Positions 23,194 through 35,076 of a stretch of DNA of 64,000 bases are shown one piece after another (position 1 is the first letter of the stretch; each line of letters begins with the position of its first letter). The position numbers and the translations under genes were made by a program. This DNA is from Hydnum rufescens UP504 (lineage: Eukaryota > Basidiomycota > Agaricomycetes > Cantharellales > Hydnaceae), in assembly GCA_014904985.1 (NCBI GenBank), contig MU128955.1, forward strand, positions 124,001 through 188,000, given 5' to 3'. The notes under the pieces were generated by a model, which saw only the letters and a list, made by a program, of their open reading frames with translations, did not search any database and was not told the DNA's origin.

Positions 23194-25205
23194 TCAATGT
23201 GTGGTTAGTGAGCGACGAATGCTCAAGGCCTCCTCCTTTGCCTTAAGGGCCATTTTATGGCGGCCAAGTTTCAAAAGACAAATGGAGTGGTTGTTAAGAG
23301 ACTCAGCGAGATATGGGAGGAATACTTGAGGTCGATCTGCAGCTAGTGAGCGATAAATGCGCAAGGCCTCTTCATTTTCCCTGAGGGCCTCTTCCTTGCG
23401 GCCAAATTTTGAAAGATCAATGGAGAGGTTGTGAAGAGAAAGAGCGAGATCGGGGCGGAATACTTCGGGGCGATCTGCGGCTAGCAAGCGACGAATGCTC
23501 AAGGCCTCCTCATTTGCCTTGAGGGCCTCTTCATCGCGGCCAAATTTCGAAAGACGATTGGAGTGGGTGTGAAGAGAAGCAGCAAGATCTGGGCGGAATA
23601 CTTCGGGGCGATCTGCGGCTAGCAAGCGATAAATGCTCAAGGCCTCCTCATTTGCCTTGAGGGCCTCTTCATCGCGGCCAAATTTCGAGAGACGATTGGA
23701 GTAGTTGTCAAGAGAATCAGCGAGATCTGAGCGAAATACTTCAGGTCGATCTGTGGCTAGCAAGCGACGAATTCCCAAGGCCTCCTTATTTGCCTTAAGG
23801 GCCTCTTCATTGCGGCCAAATTTCGAAAGATCAACGGAGAGGTTGTGAAGAGAACGAGCGAGATATGGGCGGAATACTTCGGGTCGATCTGCAGCTAGCG
23901 AGCGATAAATGCTCAAGGCCTCTTCATTTGCCTTGAGGGCCTCTTCATTGCGGCCAAATTTTGAAAGATGACAGGAGTGGTTGAGAAGAGAATGAGCAAG
24001 ATCTGGGCGGAATACTTCGGGTCGATCTGTGGCTAGCAAGCGACGAATGCGCAAGGCCTCCTCATTTGCCTTGAGGGCCTCTTCATCACGGCCAAATTTC
24101 GAAAGACAATGGGAGTGATTGTTAAGAGAAAGAGCGAGATCTGAGCGGAATACTTGCGGGCGATCTGCGGCTAGCAAGCGATGAATGCTCAAGGCCTCCT
24201 CATTTGTCTTGAGGGCCTCTTCATTGCGACCAAGTTTTGAAAGACAATGGCAGTGGTTGAGAAGAGAATGAGCGAGACCTGGGCGGAATACTTTGGGGCG
24301 ATCCGCGGCTAGCAAGCGATGAATGCTCAAGGCCTCCTCATTTGCCTTGAGGGCCTCTTCATCCCGGCCAAAGTTTGAAAGACAATAGGAGTGGGTGTCA
24401 AGAGAACGAGCGAGATCTGGGCGGAATACTTCGGATCGATCTGTGGCTAGCAAGCGATGAATGCTCAGGGCCTCCTCATTTGCCTTGAGGGCCTCTTCAT
24501 TGCGACCAAATTTTGAAAGACAATAGGAGTGTTTGTGAAGAGAATGAGCGAGATCTGGGCGGAATACTTTGGGGCGATCTGTGGCTAGCAAGCGATGAAT
24601 TCCCAAGGCCTCCTCATTTGCCTTGAAGGCCTCTTCATCACGGCCAAATTTTGAAAGATAAACGGAGAGGTTGTTAAGAGAAAGAGCGAGGTCTGGGCCG
24701 AATACTTCAGGTTGATCTGTTGCTAGCGAGCGACGAATGCTCAATGCCTCCGCACTTGCTCTGAGGGCCTCTTCATGACGGCCCAAGCCCGAAAGACAAA
24801 GGGAGAGGCCAAAAAGACCGCTAGCAAGATGTGGTTTGTCCTCTCCAGTGCGGTATAGTACCACTGTCGTAGTCTGTACTTCACACGCCTCGCCCCAAAG
24901 ACCCAGATCGTGCAAATTCCTTGACAGATCATTCATCTTTCCGGCCAGCGTGGCCGAATCCAATCTGATCTCCCGACATCACGCAGTTCGGTCAGGAGCT
25001 CCAATGTGGCTGTAGCTGTTTCACTAAGTTGACGTGTCGGGTCCCCAGTCGGCTGTCGGTGAGTTTCCCATCTCACAACCTGCGCTTCGGCATCTGTACC
25101 GACCGAAATATGTGGCAAGACACTGCGCACTTCCGCCGTAAGCTCCAAGATCTGGCTTGTGAGATATGAAACCTGGTGATCATGGCCAGTTCGCAGTCCA
25201 GTCAT
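23194..25205 (-). CDS. TPR protein with twelve 46-residue repeats, one frame break
   Basis: From the ATG at 25205 (MTGLRTGHDHQVSYLTSQIL) the frame runs to about 24965. There one base seems to be missing; coding continues in the next frame with LAGKMNDLSRNLHDLGLW and a long repeat array ending at 23194. I count twelve tandem units of 138 bp. Each reads like PDLALSLNNLSVYLSKFGRD then EEALKANEEALSIHR and RPEVFR, a kinesin-light-chain/NPHP3-type TPR. Such arrays form protein-binding solenoids in fungal NLR-like proteins. The repeats are very alike at DNA level, which suggests recent expansion or homogenisation. The head at 24970-25205 recalls linkers of four-helix/TPR proteins, so it may once have been one gene with the frame at 25472-26130. 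Without repair of the break, an array starting near 24920 could still be made from an internal ATG. Confidence 0.65.
23240..24860. repeat. tandem 138-bp coding repeats
   Basis: A 138-base unit is repeated about twelve times in register with the reading frame of the TPR gene. Neighbouring units share long identical stretches, for example around the codons for EEALKANEEAL. Length variants between strains would be expected. Confidence 0.8.
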
Positions 25206-25471
25206 CCCCGCATCCCTGTTTCATCTTCATCAGTCTCTTATTGCTATATTGAACCCAGTATGTCAATCACCTTGAGCCCAGTGGTGTCGAGGTCGCCGTA
25301 ACCCGATCTCCTCTGGTCGTCCTTGGGCAGCCACGCCGATTTGCTCAAACACTGCCTGACCCGCCCGATGTTCGGTAAAGTTGGGCAGTCCTTCCAGCAA
25401 GCTCGAAGTCTAAAAACCGAATTTAACATCATTGAATTGCTGATGGCCCCAAATTACTCACCGGAGCATTT
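25206..25471 (-). other. linker region between four-helix and TPR parts
   Basis: A minus-strand frame at 25432-25244 is flanked by good splice signals (acceptor near 25412, donor near 25272). No single frame joins the four-helix exons to the TPR frame without a mismatch. It could hold one or two exons of a fused gene with errors, or simply the promoter of the TPR gene. Confidence 0.3.
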
Positions 25472-26130
25472 TCAGAGGCTAATAGGGGTCTCGCTGGGAC
25501 TGATGGGCCCGGAGAGGAACCGTCCCACTCTGTCCACAGGTTTGGCTGCTGTTATCGATGTGACGATCTTTACAAGGATGTCAGCATATTTTCGCGAAGT
25601 GAGAGGAGACCTGTTGAATAGACACTCACTTGGAACGCATGGAAACAATCTGTGAGATTCTCCCCGTGCCTCGATATCGCAGTCATAATTTGATCACGCT
25701 GGGCATAGCGACTCAAAAGATTCAAACTGGACCATCGCTCTGCATCAGCAGAAATTGCCATCAGGTTCCTATAGCCGAAACAGATATATTTCACTGTAGA
25801 GATTGTACGAGGAAATTGGGAAGCATACCGCTTCAAGATGAATAAACTTGAAGCTATTGCCGTATTATCGGAGATGTTGCTCCCCTTCAACCCGCCCACA
25901 AAGCTCTCAAGAAACTTTGTGACCCGAACTATGAGGTGTATGCATCCATCTCTTCCGTCCCGCATGGTTTTAACTGCCTCGATTACCTCCGCCGCGACGT
26001 GGACAACTTGAGTGAGTGGACCAGATAGTGGAGCAGGTATATCACGGATTATCGAGGCCAGAACGAGAGCGGCATCCCATCCTGGCCCGGCATTCTCATT
26101 GAGATAATCCGGATATGATGGCTGAGGCAT
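25472..26130 (-). CDS. MLKL-NTD/HeLo-like four-helix bundle protein
   Basis: Three exons, 26130-25829, 25768-25630 and 25567-25472, give 178 residues ending SETPISL. The sequence is helical. Shared features are WDAALVLASIIRDIPAPLSG and VVHVAAEVIEAVKTMRDGRD. A third helix region follows (VRVTKFLESFVGGL), and then RNLMAISADAERWSSLNLLS, HGENLTDCFHAFQ and a short tail. This matches the N-terminal helical domain that precedes kinase, NACHT or TPR parts in Agaricomycete MLKL-like and NLR-like proteins. In that context membrane-active cell death or signalling is the proposed role. A TPR array follows 270 bp downstream on the same strand, the usual partner domain. Either this is a free-standing helical protein or the first part of a broken fusion gene. 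Confidence 0.6.
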
Positions 26131-26950
26131 AGTTGGAGGCCGCGGATGCACGAAGTCGATGGTTGGTTCGGAGAAGCATCATTGGACGGGGTTGAAGGCG
26201 ATTGGACCCTGCGAGTTCTCGTCGAGAAGAGTCTTCTGGATGGCATGGGGCGTTGGGCACTGGAGACCTAGGGAGGGGACTTGAAAGCGAGGCAAGACGA
26301 GGCGTTGGGACGTAAAGCGGTGCGAGGCAAGTCGGATGAATCATCACCCATAACTACCCTGTTGCAATTGAGGATGTATTCAAATCCTTTGACTCTAAAT
26401 AATTTCTTGTACCTAGACGAAGTGATAGACAGCGCACATTATTATACTCGATACGTTATGTGATTTAGCCATCGCCAAATCTCTGGATGAAGTTTTCGCT
26501 ATTTATTACAGTAATAAGCCAGATGCCTCGCAAGCGCTTAACGCACGTCGTCCAAGGTCGTTTCATAAGATCGGTTCCCGTAATCGGGAGTATTTCATTT
26601 TGATGGAAGCTTGAGGAGAGAGATTTTTCATGACAAAGCTTAGAACGAGAAAGCCGAACTCTTTTTTGCATCCCCGACTTGAGCAAGACGCCCTTTTCAA
26701 CCAGGCTCTTGCACTCGTAGCTTATGGTCAGATACATATATAGACTGTTCAGGCGGGACAAACAGCTTCTCGCGTGTGATTTCGTGACGAATCGTCGTGT
26801 TTTCTGCCTTACCTCCACGGACATCCATAGCATTCCATACGTGGATCCTCAAGCAAACTTCTCTCTAATCTCTCATATTTCTCGCGTCTCAAAGAGCTGC
26901 CTTTTCCTAAACCCTACTAGCTCTCCAAGACACGCACTCAGAATCCATAA
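26131..26950. other. AT-rich spacer
   Basis: Promoter side of the four-helix gene. A 122-codon frame on the minus strand (26465-26833) shows no family features. No repeats or RNA genes were recognised. Confidence 0.35.
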
Positions 26951-27475
26951 ATGCCTCTCCCCACCTCCCAACCTCAACCAGCCTCCCAGAATGATCCTTT
27001 TCTGGAAGTGCCCCAAACACCGGGTAACTCTAGTACCCAGCTGCTCAAGGAGCTCGTCCCCAACCCTTCAGACGTGCATACAGTGGCAAACAAACTTCTT
27101 GAATTCATCCGTCGCATGAAAGCCTGGCGCTCGGCAATGCACGTCCCCCCAAATATCCATTGTACGCTAATTTGTCATTGATGCGGATGATCCAGGCGGT
27201 CTCGCTGCTGCCCTTGTTCTGCGCAAGAATGCGATCCCCGTTCGCCTTGTAGAAAAGGCTTTGGATTATCAGATCGGTGTCCGTGGTAATAGAATCCAAG
27301 TAAGCGCAATGGACCACCCTGGCTCCCTGGTCTCTTGTTTTGCAATTGGAGAACGCCCGATAATGGTCCCGTTTTATGTTATCGAGGCGACTGTGAATGA
27401 AAGCGAACGACGGTGGGAGTTATTCTGCGCCGTTCGTCACCATCGACGTTGCATCAGTGTGTAGTGTGAATGCCA
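26951..27475 (+). pseudogene. short FAD monooxygenase N-terminal fragment behind a small open frame
   Basis: An open frame from the ATG at 26951 (MPLPTSQPQPASQNDPFLEV) codes about 70 residues and stops near 27181. Overlapping its end, DNA from about 27140 to 27320 matches the start of the pseudogene at 19952. It encodes GGLAAALVLRKNAIPVRLVE and KALDYQIGVRGNRIQ, in which the flavin-binding Gly-rich motif is already altered. Homology stops near 27320. This is a second, 3'-truncated copy in the same accessory stretch. Whether the 26951 frame is an independent small gene is unclear. Confidence 0.45.
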
Positions 27476-28782
27476 TCCCCGAAATTCTAGAAGTGGCCAT
27501 CACTACTTAGCTATTAGAAAGCCCATTCTTTCGTATAGAAGACCCTGAATACCTGCAATATCCGGGCTAGACGAGCAGTTGCAAACAGCATTCACACTTT
27601 GATAACGGGTACCGGATGTCGAATAAATCGCGTACATTTTCCTCATTATCAAAGGTATATCGCATTCTCGAAAAGGGAAGGGCTTTTCCACTGAGGAAGT
27701 TCAAGCCACGAGAACATCTCCTAATTACAGGTATTTTGTCAGCTGCGCTCAAAGGCCTTCCGAGAAGACGATGAGTGTGATAACGTAATCTGGCGTCACG
27801 CTCACACGGGCCGGAAAATACCGATCCCACTGTTTTGTAATGTTTGTCGGGTATCGATGTAGAATACGGCAGGCATCCTTCCAAGGAACATGCTACCGCA
27901 GAGTAAGTACAGCGCCAAAAGGGATGCGTGGTAAGTAACGCGCGATAGTGGAGATTGTACTACCCTTCAATACTTATTGTTGATTGTTTTTCATAGCTAT
28001 TCCTTTCGATGATTCGGAGACTAGTGCTAAACTGCATAGTCGTGGTGAGAATGCAGTATTTCACTGGATCCCATGAATTCTCGTGCGATATTTCTCTTAG
28101 TCCTTAGGCTCGCCAAGAAACGCTTTCCCAGAGCAGAGGTCAAGGCACAGCTAGTCAAGTCTATCTATTGGCCCGCATGGGCAATGAATGTCGTAGTATA
28201 CGCAGAGCATTCTGAGCCAACGGAACAGAATGTATGGACCTTGGACTCGATGTGAGAGGGTGTGCGATATCAGTTTGAGAGCCTGACATCTAACCCCACT
28301 TCAATAATAGAGTGTATCCGGGTATGTTATTACTCAAGTATCTATCCAAAATCTGGTGTTAAACTACTACATGGTACTGAAAGGGAGTAGATTATATGAT
28401 ATGTGCCGTATCCCTCTTCGAATCTCTTCAAATATCAGTGACATCCTCAATGCACCACAATTTGAAGAGTCCCTGGTGCGGCGTGGTGATAAAATGTGAG
28501 GGGATTGACATGCACTTCTTCATATTGTCAATCGAATGTAAAATTGATGATTGTTCACTGTCTTTCCCAGAATAGAGTGCATCCCGTACGATTTACACCC
28601 AGCTCCGACAGTCTTAGTTACACCCCCGGATCCCAAGGAAGGGCCACCTTTTACGCGCGACAAAACCTCTGTCGAAGCCGTAATTATCCGTCCTCATTTT
28701 AGGCCTTTTCCCGACCCCTGATTATTGAGGAAGAACAGTATTTTGCTTATCCATTTCTAATTCCCTTTCATATATTTGAATT
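27476..28782. other. spacer without recognised genes
   Basis: About 1.3 kb with only short frames on either strand. The longest, 27567-27884 (-) and 28073-28255 (+), carry no motif. No terminal repeats or transposase-like text was seen. Confidence 0.35.
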
Positions 28783-29607
28783 ATGTGTCGAAGAAAAATC
28801 ATTAACTCAGAATCTACGATATGCAATGGTTGCAGACGGAAGGAAGGTATGTGGTGAAGTTTGCGAGGAAAGATCTGTAGGCTTACAAAACCACTACCCA
28901 GGATCATTACTCCCTGGGTGCCGTGGCCTCCCCAGCATACGAACCTGAACATAGCAGCTCAACCGAATTCCTCGAACCTGATCAAATTAGTTTCTCGCCC
29001 ATATCCTTTCACTCCTCCCGGATTTCCTCCATGGTCCAGAGCCCGAATCAATTTGAGAACATCCCTGCCACGAGAGCCCTTCAAACTCTTACAAGCCGTC
29101 CCTCCACTGTGTCCCCGCTGAGTTACATGACCCGCGCTGCTGTAATTAAATGGCTCCGACGAAATCGTTCCAAGATCGATTTCGCATCTGCACCAAAGTG
29201 GACGGATGCGAGCGCCAAGCGCCTCCCATACCGCTCTCCGTCTCGACTCCAATTACACAAAGAGTACCTCAAATTTCAGGTAGAGATCACTACCGTGAAA
29301 CGCCTCATTGAGGTAGGTGCACCATTCGTTACGCATATCACTATGGGATACGTACGGCGCTTATTCTATTCATCAACAGTACCTACGAGTAGTGGAAGGC
29401 TCCTACCCGCCCCCCACCGGCCCCCACGCCACCATGTTGAAAGACGATGAAAATCAAAGTGGTCCTAAAGATGGTAGTTTCGAATCCCTGGTGAGGAGTA
29501 GACTCGAAGTCCTTAAGCTCCAGCAGCAGATGACTCTCCAGTCTCCACTGGAGGATGTCCTTCATGCGTATAGAGAATTACCTTTTGTACCTAAGGGCTC
29601 CAAATAA
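28783..29607 (+). CDS. unknown protein, three exons
   Basis: Exons 28783-28846, 28936-29312 and 29380-29607 join with consistent phases and good GT-AG signals to give 222 residues. The start is MCRRKIINSESTICNGCRRK, with paired Cys but no known zinc motif. The middle is Ser/Pro-rich, then a basic helical part (AAVIKWLRRNRSKIDF, KEYLKFQVEITTVKRLIE). The C-terminal third contains VVEGSYPPPTGPHATML and a final Gln/Leu helix. No family was recognised. The consistent splicing makes it the best-supported gene of the accessory stretch. Confidence 0.5.
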
Positions 29608-32600
29608 CGCCAGGCTCGCTAGACCTGTGAACCTCCTGCTACGTGTGCCTCTTCAGATCGTTTGCCCCACTCAAGCAAAAATCAAGGAGGAAATAAGTAT
29701 AATTGAGTTAACAAAACGAGGGAAAGCATCATTATAACGTCCAGAAAGTCAGATAAAAAGGAGATTGAATCTATCCACTTCCTGTATGAGACGTGTACGA
29801 GAAGCATAGAGTCGATATGGCCATTACCACGGGGGCCCAGTTAATCTCCCATATTGGCCTACCACAACAAGAAGATGTCGATCCTAATACGCCAAGAACA
29901 GCAGAAGAAAATGAAAGCCGAGGGGAACCAACGACGTCAGTTATAACGATCGCTCCGACCCGACGCCGTGGCGATCGAGAGCAGAATGGCGGGGGACCCG
30001 GCTCCGAGTGTACTGTTTCCTCCAGGACTATTCCCAGGCCAAGGAATTTTTAGAGAGGATAGGTGTAATGCAGCCGGTGTCGAAGATTCGCCTTGTTCTT
30101 AGAGTAGAGAGCACAGCGAATAAAGGCCCCCCATCAGGGATTATATGAGGTTGATGCCAGAATCGTGCATCCCAATTAAAAGACACCAAATGGAAATGCA
30201 CCTGAAAATATATTAGATACGTGAGTAGGAAGGCACCCATAAGTTGCCAATCCGCCCCGTCAGAAGTTGGGAATAACGCGAAAGGATATGAGAAAGGCAT
30301 AGTTGGAGGACCCTGTAAAAGACCCAGCAAAGGTCGATTGGGGACGTCGTGAATATCGGAGTCCTTCATTGAGAAAGATCAGTGGGCAGCTGAGCGACGA
30401 ATCCCAAGACCATCGCCTGAAGATAAATGCGATTCGCACGTCGAAATGACAAGGGAAAGCCCATTGACCGCCTAGTAAGGAATCCAGGAGATCAGCATTA
30501 GATTTCCGTAGGCAATCCGTTCGCCTCCAGTCAATCGACTCTCCTTGATTCGCTCAACCTGTTGAAACTCGTGTACTGCAGGAATTGAGTCACGTCATGC
30601 TTCTGCCTGACATCTTGATACGTGCCATATATGCCATCAGTAACATCGGCGAATGCGATGTTAAACAGAGAAGTGTTTCCATTTACGGTCTGATAAATCA
30701 GATAGCCGACAGAAAGATAGTTGGGAGGCTCCGGCAATGATATGCACTAAATGCTAAGGAAATTATCCAAAGATCGGTAGAAGGACCGTCTGACGCGCAC
30801 TCCCTATTTTCAGGAGAACATTGTATCCGCCGATCTCAGCTCCACATGAGAGCGCATATATTGGTGACAGATGCCAACATCCATAGGGTAAAGAGAGAAA
30901 AGACAAAAAGATGGGCCATCATGTGAGAAGAACACAAAGAGATCTCAGCCAGCGGCAATACTGCAGGTTTAAGAGCCATACAGGCAACTGAACCCTAGGC
31001 AGGCCCAACTTCTGCGACAAGCCATAAATTCACAATTACTGTCATATTATGACCTCAAGCTCCGGTCATAGGTCATAACGTTCCGGGAGCCCAGGTTCAG
31101 CTCTATCGATGACCGGTCACGTGTATGGGACTTGCCGTGAACCGGTGCCTGGTTTATGTAAGACAGTAGTCACCGCTCGATGCACTTGAATCATGCAATC
31201 AACACGAGCCAACGTCCATTATATTTCACACTAGAGGGGAAGCTGAAACTGCCACCGAGAGCCTTCATCGGCGTTAAATGACATGAGGCAACATATATAT
31301 TCAATATATTCAACAAAGGACCAGAATGCCACGAAGGATCCAAAGGACTGTTTGCTGAAGATGCTGTGGTGTACACGTGTGAAGTTCACCGAGACCACAA
31401 ACTCTATGGGCTTTCCAGATCCTCACGATAATATAGTGTAATTCTGAATTCCCAAGTGACCCGGTCAAGCAAGATAATTGTTCCAACTTGGTGAAGCCCT
31501 GGTACCCACTCAGGACGATATGCTTAGTAAAGAATATGGGCTCAACGAGAAGATAGATTCGAGAATGAGAAAAATTCAATGATTGGTTATCGATTGAAAA
31601 CTTGATTGCAATACAACATACAATCGATCACTATCCTCCATATCTCTATCAATTTACTGTAAGAGATATCTCCTTTTTCTCCCATCTGGAAGGAAACATC
31701 TTGAGAATTGCTGTGGCAAATTTGAAGCGAAATGGACACCATGCCAATGATAGAGACAGTAAATATATAGAAGTAATAATTATGTTCCCTTGCCTATCGT
31801 GTAAACCCTTGAACAACATTATCAGCGCTGTAGAACGTGCACGGTAATCTGGGCGATCTGTTGTTAACTGATATTAGCGGCCGCAGTATACGATAACGGC
31901 ACTAGCCATGGGGGGGAGAGTTCTCACCAAAAAGAAATATAATATACAACACGCTAGCAGGTATGCAGATGCGGAAATTATTTTCAGGGTTACATTTATT
32001 TCGGTAGGCGGAATCTGCAGGAACTCCAGCCTATATCGAGGCTGGGACACGTTTGCACAGACGTAACATGGTACCCAATTATCATGGCTATTGCTGTTCA
32101 AGTGTATTGTAGTTTGAGGTCTCAAATAAATGACCCAATTTTTATATGGCAACTAATTTGGGCCATGATACATTAAAGTACCTCATCTCCATTTTGAGAT
32201 TCACTTTACTGGTGATGTATGAAACTGTTGGTCTCCACTGGTATATCACGTGATTTGTTTGTACCTGAACGAGCAACTCGTCTGGGGTTTCCGACTCTCA
32301 TTTCGGGCCGCGTGACTGGAAAGGTCTCTTTAACCTTGTGTTTCGGCCGCGAAATTCATATACATGCTGTCGGCAGGCAAATCTAAGCATAGGCATCTGG
32401 AGGCTAGATGTATCACGGCATGTGAGTTCGTCCTGGTTCGCACAAGAAAGCAGTCAAGGTACAGCAGCATGACTGGGCCGTTGTTGGGTGCGAAAACATG
32501 TGGCCAGGTATGGCACGTTCGCCGGGAAAAAATTGCTAGGAGCTTATGCTCATGATCCTTCCCCCCAGCACTGCCACCACAGCATCCGTCGCCTCTGCGC

Positions 32601-32675
32601 GAGCCGATAATACACTACATATGCCAACCATGGGACATTTTCTCGTGCCCCCCCTCCCTTTTTTTTCGTTTGTCT
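29608..32675. other. 3-kb stretch without recognisable genes
   Basis: Frames are short on both strands. Candidates at 29793-30053 (+), 30028-30369 (-) and 30531-30737 (-) encode peptides of 68-113 residues without motif or splice partner. I see no transposon ends, no long direct repeats and no RNA gene. The right end holds the promoter of the MFS gene, including a T-rich tract near 32660. Confidence 0.35.
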
Positions 32676-35076
32676 ATGGAAATAGAGACGCATCCTCCAT
32701 CTTTGGCTGTCCCTCTATGTGACTCCACGATATCTGACGATGTGAAAGAGTATTCGGGATCGGGCACTTTCGGAGATCCATTTGTGGTAAAATTCTGCTG
32801 GTTTTCCTGGACGTTCTTCTACAGTGCTCAATGGACAACTTGAAAGGTTGATTTCGCAAAGCCTTATGATCCAGGCAATCCAAGGGACTGGTCACGCCTG
32901 CGGAAATGGGCGATGACGTTACAGCTAGGCCTTTCCACCATATGCGTCAGCGCTGGCTCCTCCGCGTACAGCGGTGGCCTCGAATCCGTCATGCGCGATC
33001 TCCATATGAGTCGAACTGTGGCCATTCTTGGACTATCGCTATATGTCTTTGGTTAGTTCCCTTCCAAGCGGCAGGCGACCGCAAGAAACATCTCCCTCCA
33101 CCGTTTTTCTAGGCTTTGCTCTCGGTCCTTTGATCTGGGCACCGCTTAGCGAGGTGAGCGTCCACCCTCAGTGTTTCCCCGCTTTTCTCACCTTACAAGA
33201 ATGTCTCGCTCGTAAGATGTTTGGCCGCGTGCGTCTGATATCATCCACACCACGCCCAGTAGTGTGGCCCCTAAACACTCGTCCTATCTTCAGCGATTAA
33301 TTTTTTTGGCCAGTTATACGCCTTTCACATTGTTCCAGGTTGGCGGAGCCCTCGCACGTAACGTCCCTACCTTTTGGCAACTCGATTTCTAGCAGGTGCC
33401 TGTGGGTGAGTTATCCATTCCCAGGAAGGCTAGCCGCCAGGCGTCTGAGTCCCCTCTCATCGATAGGTCATCACCATTGACGAATGCCGGTGGGGTAATC
33501 CAAGATATCTGGGATTCGGATGAGCGGGGCCTGCCCCAAAACTTGTACGCCATGGCACCTCTTGCTGGTGAGTGGACCTTATCATCCGCGTTGCTCATTT
33601 GTTTACATACCTGGTCCAGGCACCGTATTTGGCCCTATCATCGGTGTAAGACTCCAGCTCACCCATTCGGAATCACAATGATGAGAGTCAAAACTGACAG
33701 ACTCGTGCTTACGAACCTTTAGGGATATGTATCACAAGTTCCCCGTCTCGGATGGCGATGGGTGTTATGGGTAATTTTCATCATCGGCGCCTCTAATTTA
33801 TTCATGGCGTTTATTTACTTCCCCGAGACGGTACGCCCCCTCAGCTTCCTCATTTTCGGGTAACCGGACATTCATCTGATTTCTGGATTGATAGTACGCA
33901 CCTGTATTACTTAAGCGAAGATCCCGAGAGCTCCAAACCGAATCTGGAGGGGCCGTATATTATGTCTCCAAATTCTCGAAAGATGGGGATCTCCAGTTTG
34001 CGAAATTAATGAGGAAGAATTTGTCGCGTCCATTCAGTGAGTGATATTCTCTTAAAGCATTGGCCCACGAGAGAGGTGATTGAGGAGACATACTGAAGCT
34101 GTTCGTCCCCCCAGTCTATCTCCTCACTGAGCCCATAGTATTACTACTTAGCATATATTCTGCTATCGTCTACAGCATTCTGTATGCTTTCTTAGAGGCG
34201 TTCCGTAAGAGCTGATTCCCCTGATCGTACTCGTTCCGATATCTAACGCAAGAGCCGCACAGCCGTCGTATTCCAGAAAGGGCACCATTTCTCTCCTGGT
34301 GAAGGAGGTTTAGCCTTCCTTGGTGTAGGTCTGGGAGTCGCCGCCGGTGGATCGCTTTCACCCCTCCAAGCCAAATTCTATCGTGAGCACGTGCTGAAGA
34401 ATGGAGGTCCACAGCCCGAGGATCGACTCATCCTTGCCAGATGGGCAGGTGTCGCCCTTCCCACAGGTATATTCTGGTTTGCCTGGTGAGTCGTTCTTGG
34501 CCCTCATGTACTGTTTCCCCCTCTTTGCCCTTTCTTGCGTTTTTCCTGTTTTCGTTTACTAACGACGGGGGTTTCGTTGTGGATTAGGACGTCTTCACCG
34601 TCTGTGCATTGGATCGTCCCAATACTAGCTGGCGTCCCCTTCGGTGCCTCGATGGTCATCCTATTTGTGTGTCTCCCCTCTGTGTTTCACGATAATCCGT
34701 ATAATGATCACTTAATTGAAAACCTTGACGGCTAGACTGCTATCGTTGGCTACCTCATTGATACATACACGATCTACTGTGCAAGCGCTCTAGCAGCCAA
34801 CGTCCTCTTCCGATCCATCCTGGCCGCCGTATTCCCCCTCTTCACACCTTCATTACTAGCAGCGATAGGGCCACAATGGGCAAGTACGATATTCGCATGT
34901 CTGGCACTAATGTGCACTCCGATTCCCTTTCTATTCTACGTATGTGATTCCTGGGTTCTTGGCGTTTATCGTCATTATCATCGTCATCGTCATCATCTCC
35001 ATTCGGTGCTGATTCTATTTCTATTTCGTCGACTACCTAGCATTACGGCCCTCGAATACGAGCAAGATCCAAGTGA
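32676..35076 (+). CDS. MFS transporter, DHA1 family (polyamine/drug-type)
   Basis: Proton-coupled efflux carrier of the plasma membrane. It starts MEIETHPPSLAVPL. After intron 1 (from 32787) comes KPYDPGNPRDWSRLRKWAMT, the usual lead into helix 1. Signature pieces follow: GFALGPLIWAPLSE then MFGR (loop 2-3), LTNAGGVIQDIWDSDERGLP, TVFGPIIGGYVSQVPRLGWR and IYFPETYAPVLLKRR. Six C-terminal helices end at YGPRIRARSK. The exon coding MFGR is only 12 bases (about 33217-33228). At about 33370, in the helix after GGALARNVPT, the frame breaks as if one C were missing: the conserved LLATRFLAGACG lies one frame away. A 36-base alternative intron could bypass the stop but would delete part of a membrane helix. 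Substrate cannot be told. Confidence 0.75.

Noticed and set aside
26465..26833. 122-codon frame on the minus strand
   Set aside because: Composition and lack of motifs look random; it has no splice partner.
34970..35005. CATCGT-type simple repeat as a regulatory element
   Set aside because: It lies in the last intron of the MFS gene and is too short and imperfect to mean more than local slippage.
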